In this document: piece after piece, positions 27,846 through 42,554 of the stretch | How the letters are laid out: the number at the start of each line of letters is the position of its first letter | Numbering within the stretch: position 1 is the first letter of the stretch | Assembly: GCA_019843655.1 (NCBI GenBank) | Contig: JACDQD010000008.1 | Span: forward strand, 16,960,442 to 17,024,441 | Direction of reading: 5' to 3' | Length of the DNA stretch: 64,000 bases | Source: Lethocerus indicus | Lineage: Eukaryota > Arthropoda > Insecta > Hemiptera > Belostomatidae | Made by a program: the position numbers and the translations under genes | Notes under the pieces: model-generated | What the model was told of the DNA's origin: nothing | What the model saw: the letters and a program-made list of their open reading frames with translations, nothing else | Databases searched by the model: none

Positions 27846-30800
27846 TTTGCAACAAGGTGGAACTGGTGGGGGATGAGATATATGTAAATCGATCAGTTCC
27901 CTTCACAAAGAAGAAAATGTAAGTACCGCCTAAATATTCATCATTTTAACCACTAAACGTCCAACTTACTTAGCCCGAAGGTTAACAGGAGGATGATGGA
28001 TTTCCGCCGTCTTTTGGCTTTACACTGGGGTTCGAAATATTTTACCACAACGAAACAAAGTTTCTGACTGGTTATATATTATATGTTCGCCCGTACTCTA
28101 ACCTGTTTTTCCGGTTTGGAAAATCCGGAAAATATCTACGTGAGCGGCAATTCGGCGTTTTATTGGTCATGCTCCTGCATCTCTATTCTGCTGTCGGTAT
28201 ATTAAATTGAGTTGAATAACATTCGAAACCGAAAAGCGTTAAATTGTAATTTCCTTGTAAAGTCTTAATCCCTTACCTTAAAATTACTTAATTTGCTAAG
28301 GCTAAATTACATTAATGGAATTTCGTTTTGGAAGTTTTCAAAAATGTCTTTCAAGCCTCAAGGTTATGAGGCGCTACTATGAGGGGCGCAGCAATATATG
28401 CTTATCTTTTTATTAGTTTATGATTTCTCATGGATTGAGAGCAAAAACATATCCGGGGCAACTAGGAAGTTTACTGCGCTCCAAAGACCGGATGACGAAA
28501 AATAACGTCTCGAAACCGTGTCAGAAACTACGGGTTTCCTCGGGAGTGCCTTATTAAAGAGAGAGGAAAGCCGGAGCAATTTACGGAGCGGAGAAAGAGG
28601 CGGAGGGAGAGAAGGCCCCGTGCCATATGGCATTGTACCAAGCCAGTTAAGAGGCCCCTCTGGTGACATTCCAAGGGACCGGTTCTAGAGGCGGGACGAG
28701 GGCCCTGCGTAGCCGACCCCCGTGATTTGCCGGAAACGGGCGCTTCTCCCTCTCGCCCTCCTCAACAGGTCATTTCCGTATTGTCTTATGTGTCATAAAA
28801 GTTCAGCTCCTGTCTATTCGCCACGCCGAGCCTCAATTTAAGGATATCAAGAAAAGTAGAAGGAATATAAATAATCCTTACACAAGCACGGTCATCAACA
28901 ATACACATTTAGGGCTGCATACTTAGGGCTTCTCTTGTCAGGAAGGTGGCAGGATTTAAGGAGCGGCTCAAAGGCGAAAACATAGCACATGCCAAACAGA
29001 ATGGAATGATGAATACTCGGTGCATTAAGCTTTCCCGTAAATGGGGGAATTGCTTGGATGTACTCGAACTGTCTACAGTTCGCAACGGGATTGCAAACAT
29101 CCAACAAATCACTTCCAAGAAATCTTTTTTAATCTAAAATCAGCAATACCACTTTTACTACGGAACAAAATTGCATTTTTCAGTAATATCGGCAGATCCC
29201 TATTTATATTTAATTTTAAATCACTTCTATTTCCTGCGAGGCACGGCTGCGCGCTGGGGCCATCGACAACAGAAAATCCCTGATTATATACAGGAGCGCA
29301 TGGAAGCGATAGTCAAAATAAGTGTAATTTCGAGAGCAATTTGGGTCTGGCCTAACGGCGATCCGAATGCCGATACTCCGAAATGAGGACTCTTTCTGAA
29401 GAATTTCTATTATCTTCGAGACCACCCGGAATGGTAGTTACAGAGGTGAGCTCTGTGAGTCGCGATCAGTAGTTTTCACAGATTTTGCGGAGGAAATTTT
29501 GCAGAGGAGTTTTCTTTGTATGTGTTTCACAACTGTATATTACAGCGAAGAATATATTAAATTTTATTATTGTTCAGTCTTTATTAGAACCTAGATATTC
29601 GCTCGTTGCTAAAGGCTACTGATACTGTAATAAATTTCCTCCTTGTAGATTTACAAACTTTTTGTTTTACTCAAAAAGAGTGTCTTTAAATATGAAAATA
29701 AAACTCACTGAATTCACATTAAATATCGGAGTTATTTATATTGGATACTGCGATTTCATGAAACACTTTCCGAATTTGGGCGCATACCAACGGCCCCCTT
29801 ATTTAAGGCTCCTTTATCCGTAATCCCAACCGTTTCGGTTCGCCAATGGAAAAGCAAACGCCCATTTAGGCGACTTCCAGAGCTTAATAAGGGGACGACC
29901 CCAGAGCGGACAAAAGAATAAAGCCCGGTGGTGGAAGGGAGAACACAAAACGAGTAAAAAGGGCGGCGACACTTTCTGAAAAATGGCGACCCCCAAACCG
30001 AACAGAGAAGAGAGTGGACTGGAGCTCCTTTGAGGGGCCGCCCTCGCATCAATCCTCCGAGGGGCCGCGTTTTGCCTACAACAAAGGGGGCCGGCCGCGG
30101 GGATTTAAACCGTAATTATAGCTCTCGTTTGTTCTGCCGGAGAAAGGGGTTCGTTTTCAAGCCGGCTCGCGGCCTATAACTCGTGTTCCATTAGGGCCGG
30201 ATGTATTCCACGCTCGCCTGCAGTCTTCGGGTCTCCACGTGTTTGACGCCGGTCACGAGAGAATAAGCAAAGAGCGGCGTACATCTTCTGAGGGACCGGT
30301 TCAGCGGTGTTCTCCCAACGACCACTCTCCGCTCTCACTATTTAGGGCAGTGGTTCGTAACCTGTGCTCCTTGTTATTTGAACGCGGTGGAATTGTGCCC
30401 GACCTTTATCTCATAACAACGGAGCACACCTAACCATTTCAAACGAACCTAATGGCGTTCTAATATCCGAATGGAAAACGAAGAATGTTTATAAAAAAAT
30501 AAATATATATACACACACCTATCGAACAAATCAAAAATCGTATTCTCCTTCATTCTATAATATAATTACTTAAAATAAAATGTTAAGCGTCCTTAGTGAT
30601 GGCAAGTTATAAACAATTTCGTACTTAGAAAGCTCAAAAGCGTGTCAAACTGGGAAATACTTACTTCTTAATTGTAATATATTAACTTCCTCTATATAGG
30701 TTAAAAATTGTTTCTATACGATCGCAAAACGGGCCTTTATATTTATAAGAAAAACAGGACGCTTTTAAATACCATATGTCTAATGGATAGGGCTCCCCAC

Positions 30801-33800
30801 TACTAATATCATAGTGAGTGCATTAAAACATATGGGAACTCTCAATTTAATAATCTAAAAATAAACGCCCATTTACCGTTCTAAAATAGAATTACTAATA
30901 TATCAACACGTGTCAACTAAGTCCTATGATAAAAATAAAAATGAGAATTAATAAAGACGCCGCACCGTGTAAAGGTCAAGTCGGGGATAAAAAGATACAT
31001 GGAGAGGCCACAGCCCCTTTTTATATACCTATATTCCGACGAATGATCCTAAATATAAATATCCAAGAAAAATATTCTCTGCAGCTGTCGGCAGGGTTGC
31101 TTGTTTATCGGGAGGGGCATTTGACGAAAGTCAAAATTACTCTATTCTTTGAACTCCCTTAAATAAATATGTTATTTAAACAGCGGCTTCTAACTTCAAT
31201 AGAACGACAATCACAGAGTTAAACGTAGCGTTTATTTGTCCTTCATCATATTATAATGTCGGAGGAGTCAGACAATCACATCCAAACGTTCCATCACCCA
31301 GCGTAGTATGAAAGATCAATTTTGAAAGATAATTGCAAATTAAGTGTAAATTTTGGTGAACTTATTATTAATAATTTCATATTGTAGAAACTTAAGCGTT
31401 TTTAATATACCGTCAAATGTATTTTGGCCACAGGACCCAAAACAAGAACTCAAAAGAAAGAGGACTGGATTACAAAATACTCCAGGCAAATGGCCTGAAA
31501 TGGACTAAAATAATTCGTCAAAAGGTCTTAAATCTCAACACACGGTTTATATAGTTTAATGGAATTTGAACGCATGTAACAACCTCGTCTGCAAATAAAC
31601 GAGTCATTCGACGCTTGCACGTGTCTGTATCTCGAATCTCGATCCGCGAATGGTGCTACTGTCGGGGATTCGCCAGAGCGGAAATCGGACTGGAAAGAGA
31701 TGACGGGGGACAGGACGGGAGAAAAGAACGGGCGAAATTGCTCCCGCGCGCGGCTTGCCGAATTAGCATATCTGTCGCAACTGCTTAGTGTGTCACCGTC
31801 GACCGATATATCTCGTCGAAAATAAACTCTTTCCCTTTGATCGGACCGGAGAGGGGAGAGGGGACACGGCCGCGTATGTGCTCGCACGACTCTACTGGAA
31901 TCGTGAGACGTATAAATATGTGAGACTTCTATTGGAAACGATCGGACAATTAACCGGTTCAGTAATAAAGGACGGTGAGGAAGAGGCCGCCGGCGGTGTT
32001 TGGCAGTTCACGGGGCGTGACCGCCAATTGCCTTAACTCGGATCACGACTCATTGCTTTTGAAGGTTCATTTGTGAGAAGTAATTAATGCGGCGTGAGTT
32101 CTCTGGGCACGCTTTGAACCAGATCCGGGCGGGCCCGGACGCCTTCGCAGTTCTCCGATGTTAAATACACGTGAAAAACCCTTCTTCCTCTTCCATTGCA
32201 GATGTTCGCAATATTTTTTCACAATGCGCGAACGGGAATGTCCGCAGCTGCACTGCCGGAAAAGAGCAAAGGCAAACAGGGACAAATGCATCCATCCACT
32301 GGGCGATAAGGCACGGGCAAATAACCTCGATAAGCCTCCACAACGGTCTACTAAAATACCTGAAGGACATCACATCCGATCGTGGTGTGGACGAGAAAGA
32401 AACGAAGCTTGACATCGGCTGACATTGCCATGAATTCTAGACTAATCATTTTTGGACAAATTCGTTTTGTTATCTTAATCCGTATTTTCAGTATCCTAAC
32501 GACTCGCGTAATGAACGCTAGAGAGAACAGTCAAGACGAGAAGAAATGTGCAGCAATGTAATATCGGACGGGACCTTTGGCATACCAACCAAGCGATGAG
32601 CTGAACTTAACATATTACGTCCTAAAAATAATATCTTATTGCATTTTGGCCGTAATCGCTCAGCGGCGAAATCACCGATTTCTTTAGTGATACAGTCGTA
32701 CTCACGGTGTGCTAACTGCCTAGTCCATTCTTCACCGGCCGACGAACGGTTGATGTTGAAAAACTGAAACCCGCTTACTATTAGCCCAAATGGGTATTCT
32801 ATTACATATTAGACTTTCGCCATTAATCCTGACGTCCAGACCACCCGTTTGAATAAGACTAATTTTCATTTCGGTAGCCACCATCTGGTCGAAACCCTTC
32901 CCAAGGACTGTAGCTCAGAGTTACAGGTTATTCGGTACTTTTGATTGTTGTCCAGTATTATATTCTGGGACAGTTTGCTGGTGGGAACATAGCAGACTGG
33001 TATGTTCTCAACCCACACAGACCCCTTTAGAAATACTAAAAACTAATGTGTATTGAGTCGCATTTTAAGAGAATCCTTAGCCAATAGACAGTGTAATGTA
33101 TGAAATTGTTTACGCCGTTTTATTATGCCAGATGCCGCAATTACAGTACTATATAAAATGAAAGACGAAAGGAATGAATTGTGCAACAGAGACGACCGAC
33201 CGCAATCTCATTTGAATCTCATTGAAATTCGCATCAGAGTCGAGTGTCCCGATGGGAGGGGAGAAAACCGGTCTACAAACAGACCGCTAACGCACCCGAC
33301 CTCTCCTCCCATTCAGCGCCGAATAATTACGCCGAGTCGCTCCGAGTCGGTTATCAATTTTTTAATAACAGGCGCTGGCTAAAGGAAGACAGAAATCCGC
33401 CGAGAAAATGGCGGCGGTGGATCTTCGATTGAAATTCACGAAATTGGGACCGGGAGTTAGGGGGGTTTCATCAGAACCCCCCTCGGTCGGGAGGACATCA
33501 AAAGGCGGCCTCAACGCGAGCGCTCATTATCTCATTGAACCGGCCGACGGGGGCCCCCGAAAACCGGCGTCCTGTCTACCTACCCCGCCCCCTATCCCAG
33601 ACGTTTTTTAATATGTTAATGGCCTTGTTTTCGAATCACAACTGCCCATTAGCCTTAAGCTCTTCGTGACCTGGACCGGCACCAACAACGCCTTCATGCC
33701 CGACTACGGTTACATTTCCCGAGTGCTAACTAGGTATGACTAGGTACCTCTTTTGTTAGGCCACGAAACGTCCCTAACAACACAACTACCTCCGAACAAC

Positions 33801-36800
33801 GAATTATGCAACACAGAATATTTACTTATTTTTCAATTCCTGATTTTCAAATATTGTGCGCATTTCTCAAACCAATAGAATGCCCTGCAGGCCCCTCAGA
33901 ATTGTAGTTTCAGTAGTATTTACATTTTACAGAAATATATTTACGATTCTAAATTTAAAAAATGTTACGAATTAACTCTAAATATGCTAGTCCAGCTTCA
34001 GCAACTTAGGTTTGTCAGTTAACGAAAAACCATCCTGTTAGCCATTTAACTGAACTTAACACTCAATTAATTGTATATAAAATAAGCTGATACAGTTGAA
34101 CAGATCACTCGATTCTATTTGTTGAATTAATTGCGCAAGCCCTAAGACTAATCGCATTCTGCAAGTGACTGCAATAATAGATCTCTTCTTATAACCATAG
34201 AAGTAAGAGGCAATAAACGTTGAGTAAATATTTCTCAAACTCCAACAGGTTATTACGGACAATTAAATTTTACTACCAACTGATACGATTCAATAGCACT
34301 TATCATCGACGACTAAATGGGCCCGTTAACCCATTTGGAAGTCTGTATTCTGTAATTTCGGTCCTACAACCAACTTCGAATACTCCCTTTAAACAATTAT
34401 CACACCGTTTTCTGGCATTCTGTTCCACTGGCAATCGTTATCGGAAACGGATATCGTTGAAAAGCAATCGTTAATGAAAGTTCGGCCTTCATAAACGCAG
34501 ACATCAGGCGGCAATAAGCCGATTGAACTCGTGACGAAAGCGCCTTTGGAACGGCTTAACATGACAGGCGCCGGTACCTATTAACAGGGCAAACATTTAT
34601 ACGTGATACAAGTAGAACAAACGCGAACTTATCGCCTGAAGTGGGGCCGTAAAGCGCATACTAAACAGTGACGATAAGCGAGAGGGACAATGCGACTGAT
34701 AGTGATAGAAGAATACTCGGAATCAAGTCTGCTAGTTTAGAAATTACTGTGTCGCGACATCTCTTCTCATATGAGTACATTTTATAAATATACTGTTATT
34801 AAAAATGTATTAGTACTGGTGAGAATGACCCGCCAACAAGGGATGATTTGCATCTGAATAGAGATATGCTTCCAGGAACAAAGAAAAATAAAACTCCAGC
34901 TATAATTCTATATACTCTAATTTACCCAATGTCGTCAGAAAGCGATATTAAAATTATAATTATAAACACATTTTGACCATAACTGTTTGATTATTAATCA
35001 TCGTTATCAATTGATTTATGATCCTGTTTACATCAAGGGTCGTAGTTCCGCGGCAAATATCAAGTTACAGACCGCAGAGGGAGGGTGTCAGAGTCTGACA
35101 CGAGCACGCTACCGACGCCCTTCAACTCCAGTTCGACATTTCGTCGATAACAACTGTTTCAACATTATTACCACCCGGAAACTATAACCGGCTTTGAATA
35201 TTATTTACAACGGCACTCAAGGGACCGAATACAAGAGTACGCCCGCGTTCTCATTGTCAATATATTATTTTAATTGCCCTGAAAGCAATGACAAAGTAGT
35301 AATAAAACAGAAAATTATGCCACTCGAACGTTCATTAAAAATTAATTGCACTATTTGCTTTGAATGTTCAACTATTTAGTAAAATCTTATTCACATTAAA
35401 AAGAGGAAATTTTTCATATTATATTCGTACCAGAAAAAAATCGTTTAATATAGGGACCGGCGCGTTCGAGTTTTGTAAAGCAATGACTTTGAAGGAATTT
35501 CGAAATAAAGATTTATTATTCTTGAAAATTAATTAACACTTTTACAGACCCCGAGAATTCCGTAATGAATCCCTCCGGAAAAATGTTTCCTTTTCACAAT
35601 TCCACGGCTCGGAATTAAGCGCAAAGTACACACGCGAGAATCGGTTGAGCGCGGAATATCATTTGTTTAAATATACGCCCAACCGGTTTAGATGCCGGAG
35701 GCCGGGGCTCACTCGCCGCGAGTCAATTTATAAACTGGATTCAAAATTATTATACGTCTCGTTATTCCCTCTGTATTTATACGCTCTGAGTTGTTACGCC
35801 GTCAAATTATACCGGCCGATGGGGGCTCAGTTTCTTGCCCAGTTGTATTTCATACACTTTTTCCGTGCATCTCGCTTAATAACTCGGAATGGAGACACAC
35901 ACGCAGGAATTAAAACTATAGTTGAAAAATATGTAAACGCCTCTCCAGAATACCTTTTTGTCTTGGTGAAGCGCCCTGATTTCCATTTGTCGAGTTCAGA
36001 CCAAATCCCATTTATTGTAGTGTTTGATTAATAATTCGCATAAATATCCTATTCATACACAACCGGCCGAAATAAGCCAATAAGCGTGATATTCCTATAA
36101 TCCTCTAAATATCCGCCCCCGGTATCCCGTCAATCCCCGGCTATTGTCTCTTGAGACAATGGCACTATCTAGCTAATTATAGTCCGGGTTATAACATTCA
36201 TGCTAAATATTATATCATCAATATTGGACCACCGGCGGCCCGTCCATTTACATAATGATCCTGAATGCAGTGTACGGTTACGTTTGAAAGGCGAGTGAAT
36301 AGAATCGAAAAAATATTGTTCCCCGAGTAGACAGGCTCCGTTGGCGCTTTGAATATTCTTTGAACATTAACTTAAACATTCCAAAAGGCCTACAGCTATC
36401 GGTGAGTTTAAAATTTGGTTTTTCCCACTAAACACGGAATTATTTAGTTACCTTATGGGTGCCTTATATATAACCCAAATTAGACTGAATACCCAGAGTA
36501 CGCATTTTTTATATCTGCAGCGAGAATCGAACCCACACTGCTACAATTTCCAGTCACATATATAAGAATATAAACTACCTCATGTATAATATATACAGTA
36601 ATTCATCCCTAAGAAATCCATTTTATTATTCAAGTATGAAAATTTACCAGATGTCCAGGCGGTGGAATGTTATTGTATTCCATCGTGTAGGCCCTGGGAA
36701 CGTGTATTATTTTCGGCCCCGATAATGGAACATTAATAATACCGCAGTTACAATAGCTAAGTTTTTACACAATGTGATTTAAAAACGGGATACGTCGCCC

Positions 36801-39800
36801 CTCCTCTTTCGAGTGGGGTTTGATCGAGTGTTTTTCCACCGCTGAATTATTCAATAAAATTAAAGGATCACTCGACCCGACAGGAAGACGTCGTTTAAAA
36901 TCTGTTTCAAAACCCAAATTGATTTTCAGTCGCTGCAATAAATGTCCTACTAAACCGGTACATATAACTTAGCGTGTAACGCGGAGTTGTCATAGGTCCG
37001 AAGGCGGTATTTACGAGCGAAATGGACTGAATTCTGATTACGCCATTGGAGAAAACCAACAACCCCGCACTAGGGAGTTTGGTGGGAAAAACCTCTAGTT
37101 TACAAGACGCTATGCATTCGCCCATCCTCCGTTAATCGGAGGAAGAAGTCCATCAAAATCAGACCACTTTGTGGCTATGACTTTGGTTTCCTTTCGGCGA
37201 ACTCGGCATAAGTATCAAATGGCTCAATATTAGAAAAACGGACTACCGTTAATGAGTGGATCACTGTTGAGTCGAAGAGATAAGAGTCTTCCATTCCAGG
37301 AAGCCCCCAAGGGGTCAACCCTTGGGATAAGAAAGCTGGGAGGTATTCCCGCCGGGTGCTCCTCCTTAACCATCGAGAACAGGGTTTCAAGTACAGTCGG
37401 TTTCAACGACCTCTTGTTTCTCGAGACAGGACTGTATGCCGGGGTCCCTAACGATAGGTATCTTGGGGCCCGCTCGGCCTTTTCAGGTCCCTACACGCAC
37501 GAAAGGGCTTCCTTCCCGCTGCCAGGTATTCCGAACGGGAGAATTACCACCTTCCGGTTCGAATTGGCAGGGAATTTTACTTTCTTGCGTCATAGAACAT
37601 TCTTGTTGCGGTCTAGAATTATATTTCACAATAATAACTATGAACCTACCACCGCATTTTAACCTCGATGATCACTGAGGTAGTATCTATCTAATATTGT
37701 ATTTATGGTAGCGAAACCTTTGTACTACCGCTACCGGCACACCTATTTATTGTACAGGATCTCAACGTTCATCGTGCCTGAAATTGTCCGTAATGTATTC
37801 CAAAAAAAATTCTAAGATGGCAATTATACGAAGAAAGGAAGCGACGGCGATTAACGTTACCATCATTTTACACAGATTTTCTATTACCCTGAACCTATCT
37901 TTTCTACAATCAGTTTCCCAGAAAACGATAAAGATATTCCATCAACCCTTATAATTTGCAAAGTAGTATAATTTTTTATTATAATATATACTTATCGTAT
38001 TTTCTGTACAGAAAAGTGATGCAAAATTCCAAATACAGTGTTAGATATTAGATCTAGAAAAAGCAATCTACCTCGAATCTTCCTTGCCCAGGGAAAAGCG
38101 GATTTAATAAATGTAGAGTTACGCAACATTGAATTTTACGACCTTTTGTCTTGCATTGTTTGATGACTAATTTATACTGTAAAAAAATATATTTATTTTT
38201 TGCACGAATATCGCAATTTTTTTCTTAGCTTTATTTATTATGCACAATTATACGTTTGTAGCCGTTATGTGCAGCAATATTAATTTATAGGTACCAGTTA
38301 AACGGAAACCACCGTATTTACGGTGCGTTGTAATTGAGCAATTACAATTTTTACATGCCCCTTCTCTCTTCTCTCGGATAAGATTGAAAACAATTACTCT
38401 TATAAATTTCCTTAAATATTACAAAAAAATCAATTATTTTTTTGGAAATGAAGTATAGTACGTATGTACCGGGGAACGATACGTTTCTGCGACGAGCGTT
38501 CACAAACATTTATATAGTTATTACATTATTATATTACAGTCAAAGATAAAAAAATTACTTCCAGAGTAATATCAGCTTTTTGTTTATGTGAGCAATTTTC
38601 CTTTTTAACTGTTACATAATAACAATTATTTTGAATCACTTCGAATTCCAAAGAACATAAAGATGTTATCGTAAATTCCATATAGGCAAAGATAAAGCAC
38701 ATGTACTTCATTGTGGAATTTCTTTGGAGTAAATGTTTGATCCTGTACAGTCAGATACGGCGACTGTTCCCAGTAGTATTAGCCAATTTCCTGCCCGCGG
38801 TGGCTTCCTTCTTCACAGACTTGTTATTTCATATTGTACGTGCCTCATATTCTTTCGTTGATCCAAGCATCTTCCGGCTGGTCCGGTAAAGAATTTTTAT
38901 TAAAATACCTTTGTCTCAGAAAGCTAGTCATTGATTTCTGTTACGCTGCCTGAGTGACATTTGAATATTTAAATCACTATACAAACACCATTAATTGTCT
39001 AGCAGTTATCGTTTCTTTTCGATTCATTGCAGACTCATTATGTATGACGTGATGGTATTTTTTAAACATTACTTACGGATAGTGATGCGGAAATACTTTT
39101 CTTTTTATTTTTGTGACCCCTAAAATTAAAACAATATTACATTAGGGGGGTATTTTAAATTTAGCAATATATACATATCCATATCACCACATCCATATCC
39201 ACACCATAATGCAAGTCAAATGTAAAGTCGCACTACTGTCACCACCTTACAAAACTTATGTCCACCTTTTTGTACTTGGTGCTGGTTTGCAAGTTCCCGC
39301 CTGGCCAATTCGGAATTCACTTGTTCTCTTGATTTATGGGCAAACATTTCTCGGCACTGCCCAATCGAAAAGTATAGTAACGGAGTATTGAGAATTTCTG
39401 GCGGAGAAAATGGACTCGTGTCGCGGGCCCCGTCTGTTGATCCGAGCACCGGACGCGTGCTCTTCATTCAAACCCAGTACCGAGGGCGTGAAATCCGGCG
39501 TTACGTTTTTGTGCCGGATCTTTGACAATGGATCGATCGATCTATGGGGCAATTTTTTACCTCGGGCCGATCGCGTCGCCTAGATCTTAGAAGGAAGACG
39601 AGGGGAGTGGGACCGATCCAGCGGAGAAAAAATATTTTACTGGAAACTTGAGCAGACTTTCAAGACGGCAAATTATTTACGTCCATTCCATAATTCGCAT
39701 GGAAAACACTGTTTTTAAATTGCCTAGATCATATTTTTCCACCAGTCTGACCAGTAATAGGAAATTTAATTGTGCGAGATTAAAAATTATACAGAATATC

Positions 39801-42376
39801 GCATCCGTCAGTTTAGTATTATAACTTACTCTTATTGCATCCGAAGTATTCATACGTTGAGTGAAAAGGAAGGGAAAATGTTAGAATGGAATAAAGCTCA
39901 ATTTCTATAGGGCATGAATTTTATACAATTATAGGAGTAGAAATATCCCGTTACTGTATTTTTCTAATAAAGCTTGCATTGCAAGACAATATTTTATTTG
40001 AAACAACGTTTACTGTACATTGTTGCAGGAATCCTAAAACATTCCTTTGTTGTAAACAAAAATAGAAATCGATCAATTAATTTTAATTAATTTACCCTAG
40101 CAAAGTCGGTGAGATAGAAATCAAATATTATTCAGAACATCACTGAGGGATGAAAACAGTCATTAGCGGTACATTATAGGCCCGGTTGCATTCATTCATG
40201 ATTCATCGGAAGGTAGAGTTACGAGGCCATTTGCGCTCGGGGGCGATTCATGGGCTGAGGCCGGGCGAAATTAAGCCCCTGAATAAAATATATCCAAATA
40301 AAATGTCTTTTTAACCTTTAAATTGCCAAACCGAATTGAACCGGTGTTACGTCAAAGAGGCGATGCACCAGAGGAGATGATGTCGACCGAATCCCATTTC
40401 GAGAGCCCCATTATACCCCTACCATAACAGCCCCCCAGTCATCATACCTAATTAGCTACGGTTTCGTTTATTACACGGTGGCGTCGGGGTTTCGAATATC
40501 CCATTATCCCGCAGTATTCACAAACATTGTTAATACAAATTAGCCGCATCATAATATCGAACCGCAGAATTATTAAATTCCGATTTGTGCTGTCGGATTC
40601 AAAAGGAGTTATCCAAATGAATGGAAATTCAATTTCGTGGATCCGCCCCATTGTCTAGTTTTGGGCCTTTCGCCGGTTCATTATTTATTTTCCTCGCGGA
40701 AATAGGAAGGCCCGTTATTTGTGTACAATCAACTTTATAGTTATAAGTACAATTGTGCAATGTTTATTTGTGGCTTAATTGACTCGCTAAAAGAAGCCAC
40801 CCCGTTATGGCACTTTCTGAATTGAATTTAATGGCTAACAATTGCCGGTTGCAGCAAGTATGGGCCAGTGGGGTTTATATCGTCATGGAGGCATAATGGA
40901 TGGGTAATAGTGAAGAGTACCGTGTCAGTAATGGTCTGAGTATTCCCAATTTTTTACGGAAACCAAGGCAGCGAATCTGCTGCTGGGTGGGTGATACTAC
41001 CGATAGGTCACAAAGGACTATAAGAGACCTAAAAATTCCAGTTCGAAAGATTACTTAATGAATTCTGCATTGTTTCACAATTACCGCCTTCACTTTTTCC
41101 AACGCGAGTAAACATCGAATATAATTAACCACCCCTTTCAATATGTAAGCAAACAAAAAGGAAAAACTTATACCCGCGCGACCGTCACTATAAATCTCTT
41201 CCAATAATAAAGAATAGCGTAATGCTGGTGGGGGGCCTCGGTCAGTTTTTTACGTCGGGGTACAAAGTAATTATATTGCAATGTTTAGATGCAAATTCTG
41301 AGGGAGCGGTTAAGTAGACGCGATAATGAGGAGATAAGTGAAATAAGAACTCGACACCGAGCACTAACTCCTTACCATAACCAGTTGGCGACGTTCTCAA
41401 GGCTGCTATTCGATTAGTTTCCACGGTTTGTTATTCGTAATTAATCATTTCTCCCACCCCCCTCCCGCCCGGCTCTGATATTTATACCTCGTTTATTTTT
41501 ACTAAACGTCCGTCCCTTCGTGTTTCTTTTTCCCCCTTCGCCATTTTCAAAACTGGCCGGACGGGCGGATAATTGCGCCCGAGAAGACGAATGGTGCGCC
41601 TCGCATCACAAAGCGGGGGGAGGGGGCCCGACTATCGATGACATCACGCTGAACGGAATTATCGTTATAACCAGAGAAAGAGAGGCATTCGCGCCAGTTT
41701 ATAAATGGGCGAGTACCTGGCGAAATACAGAAGTCGCTTAGCGGCGGCGCGCTGCAACTGCGGTAAGCGCGGTTAACGACATTTTTAAGCCTCTATCCGT
41801 GGCGCAAGAACGTATTTAATTGGACATCAAGTGTATGATGAGATATTGTCGTCATTAATATCGGTCATGCGGGTTACCGATCATGATTGAGGGGGTTGCC
41901 GCGACACACCACCTATCTTTCCACGGCATATAGTCTTACATTCATTTAGTAATAACCCGATAACGGCCTACATCGCGAAAATTGGTCCCGGCGAAATTAA
42001 ATTAATAATAGCTCCCACTAATTAGTTTGGACAGTAACGGGTAGAGTTTATCGCTTTAAAATATGTACATTGTAATTTTAAAAAAACAGGTGGTGTCTCA
42101 CAGACGCGCCGGTCTGTAGACTTGGTCACTCATTGTTATACAGCCGCGCTATATTTTTCAATTTATACAATTTCATCTTTCATTTAATAATTCACTCCAA
42201 CAATGAAAAGATGTAATGCCGCACCCCAAACACCGGCGCCCTCGGGATATCATACCCCATTCAGGTGTCCTGTTCAACAAACATTTATTATTTTAAAAGT
42301 TACACGTTAAAAATTTAGTTTCATTGCGTTTTTCATGAGGTGTCCATTATTAGACGTGTGTGACCTATATTAATCA

Positions 42377-42387
42377 GGGGGGGGGGG
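42377..42387 (+). repeat. G11 homopolymer
   Basis: Eleven consecutive G. It is likely to be polymorphic and error-prone in assembly, and no function is inferred. Confidence 0.8.
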
Positions 42388-42528
42388 TCCGGAGCATCTG
42401 TTTTCTATTATCCCCGAGGAGGACGTTGTGGCCGATGTAAATCGCAGCATTAGCGGTTTATCAAGTGGCGGTCCCGAACTGGGTAAAAGTTCAGTTGGTC
42501 GGAGACCAATCACTCTCCCTCTTCCCCC

Positions 42529-42554
42529 TCCTCTCTCTCTCTTTCTCTCTCTCT
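42529..42554 (+). repeat. Interrupted CT microsatellite
   Basis: CT dinucleotides with one TTT interruption, inside a GC-rich islet. Confidence 0.75.

Larger units (their letters stand above)
27101..36300. other. Desert segment 4: AT-rich with about six GC-rich islets
   Basis: Islets lie near 28,420-28,840, 29,760-30,360, 31,640-32,150, 33,180-33,610, 35,560-35,840 and 36,060-36,250. The POU-type site cluster at 27,804 lies in the AT-rich lead-in. Nothing is recognised as coding. The 128-codon frame at 35,645-36,031 has no domain signature. Confidence 0.4.

Noticed and set aside
4656..33413. Pho-like GCCAT motifs (4,656, 9,725, 26,869, 29,983, 33,408) near a GA tract, suggesting Polycomb elements
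   Set aside because: The six-base core should occur more often than this by chance in 46 kb, so there is no enrichment.
36513..36550. tRNA T-arm-like sequence on the minus strand (GTGGG, loop TTCGATT, CTCGC)
   Set aside because: The T-arm folds, but no matching acceptor strand, D-arm or anticodon arm is found upstream. It is chance or at most a fragment.
36565..36590. let-7-like word TGAGGTAGTTTAT on the minus strand
   Set aside because: It matches only the seed, the rest differs from let-7, and no pairing arm is seen.
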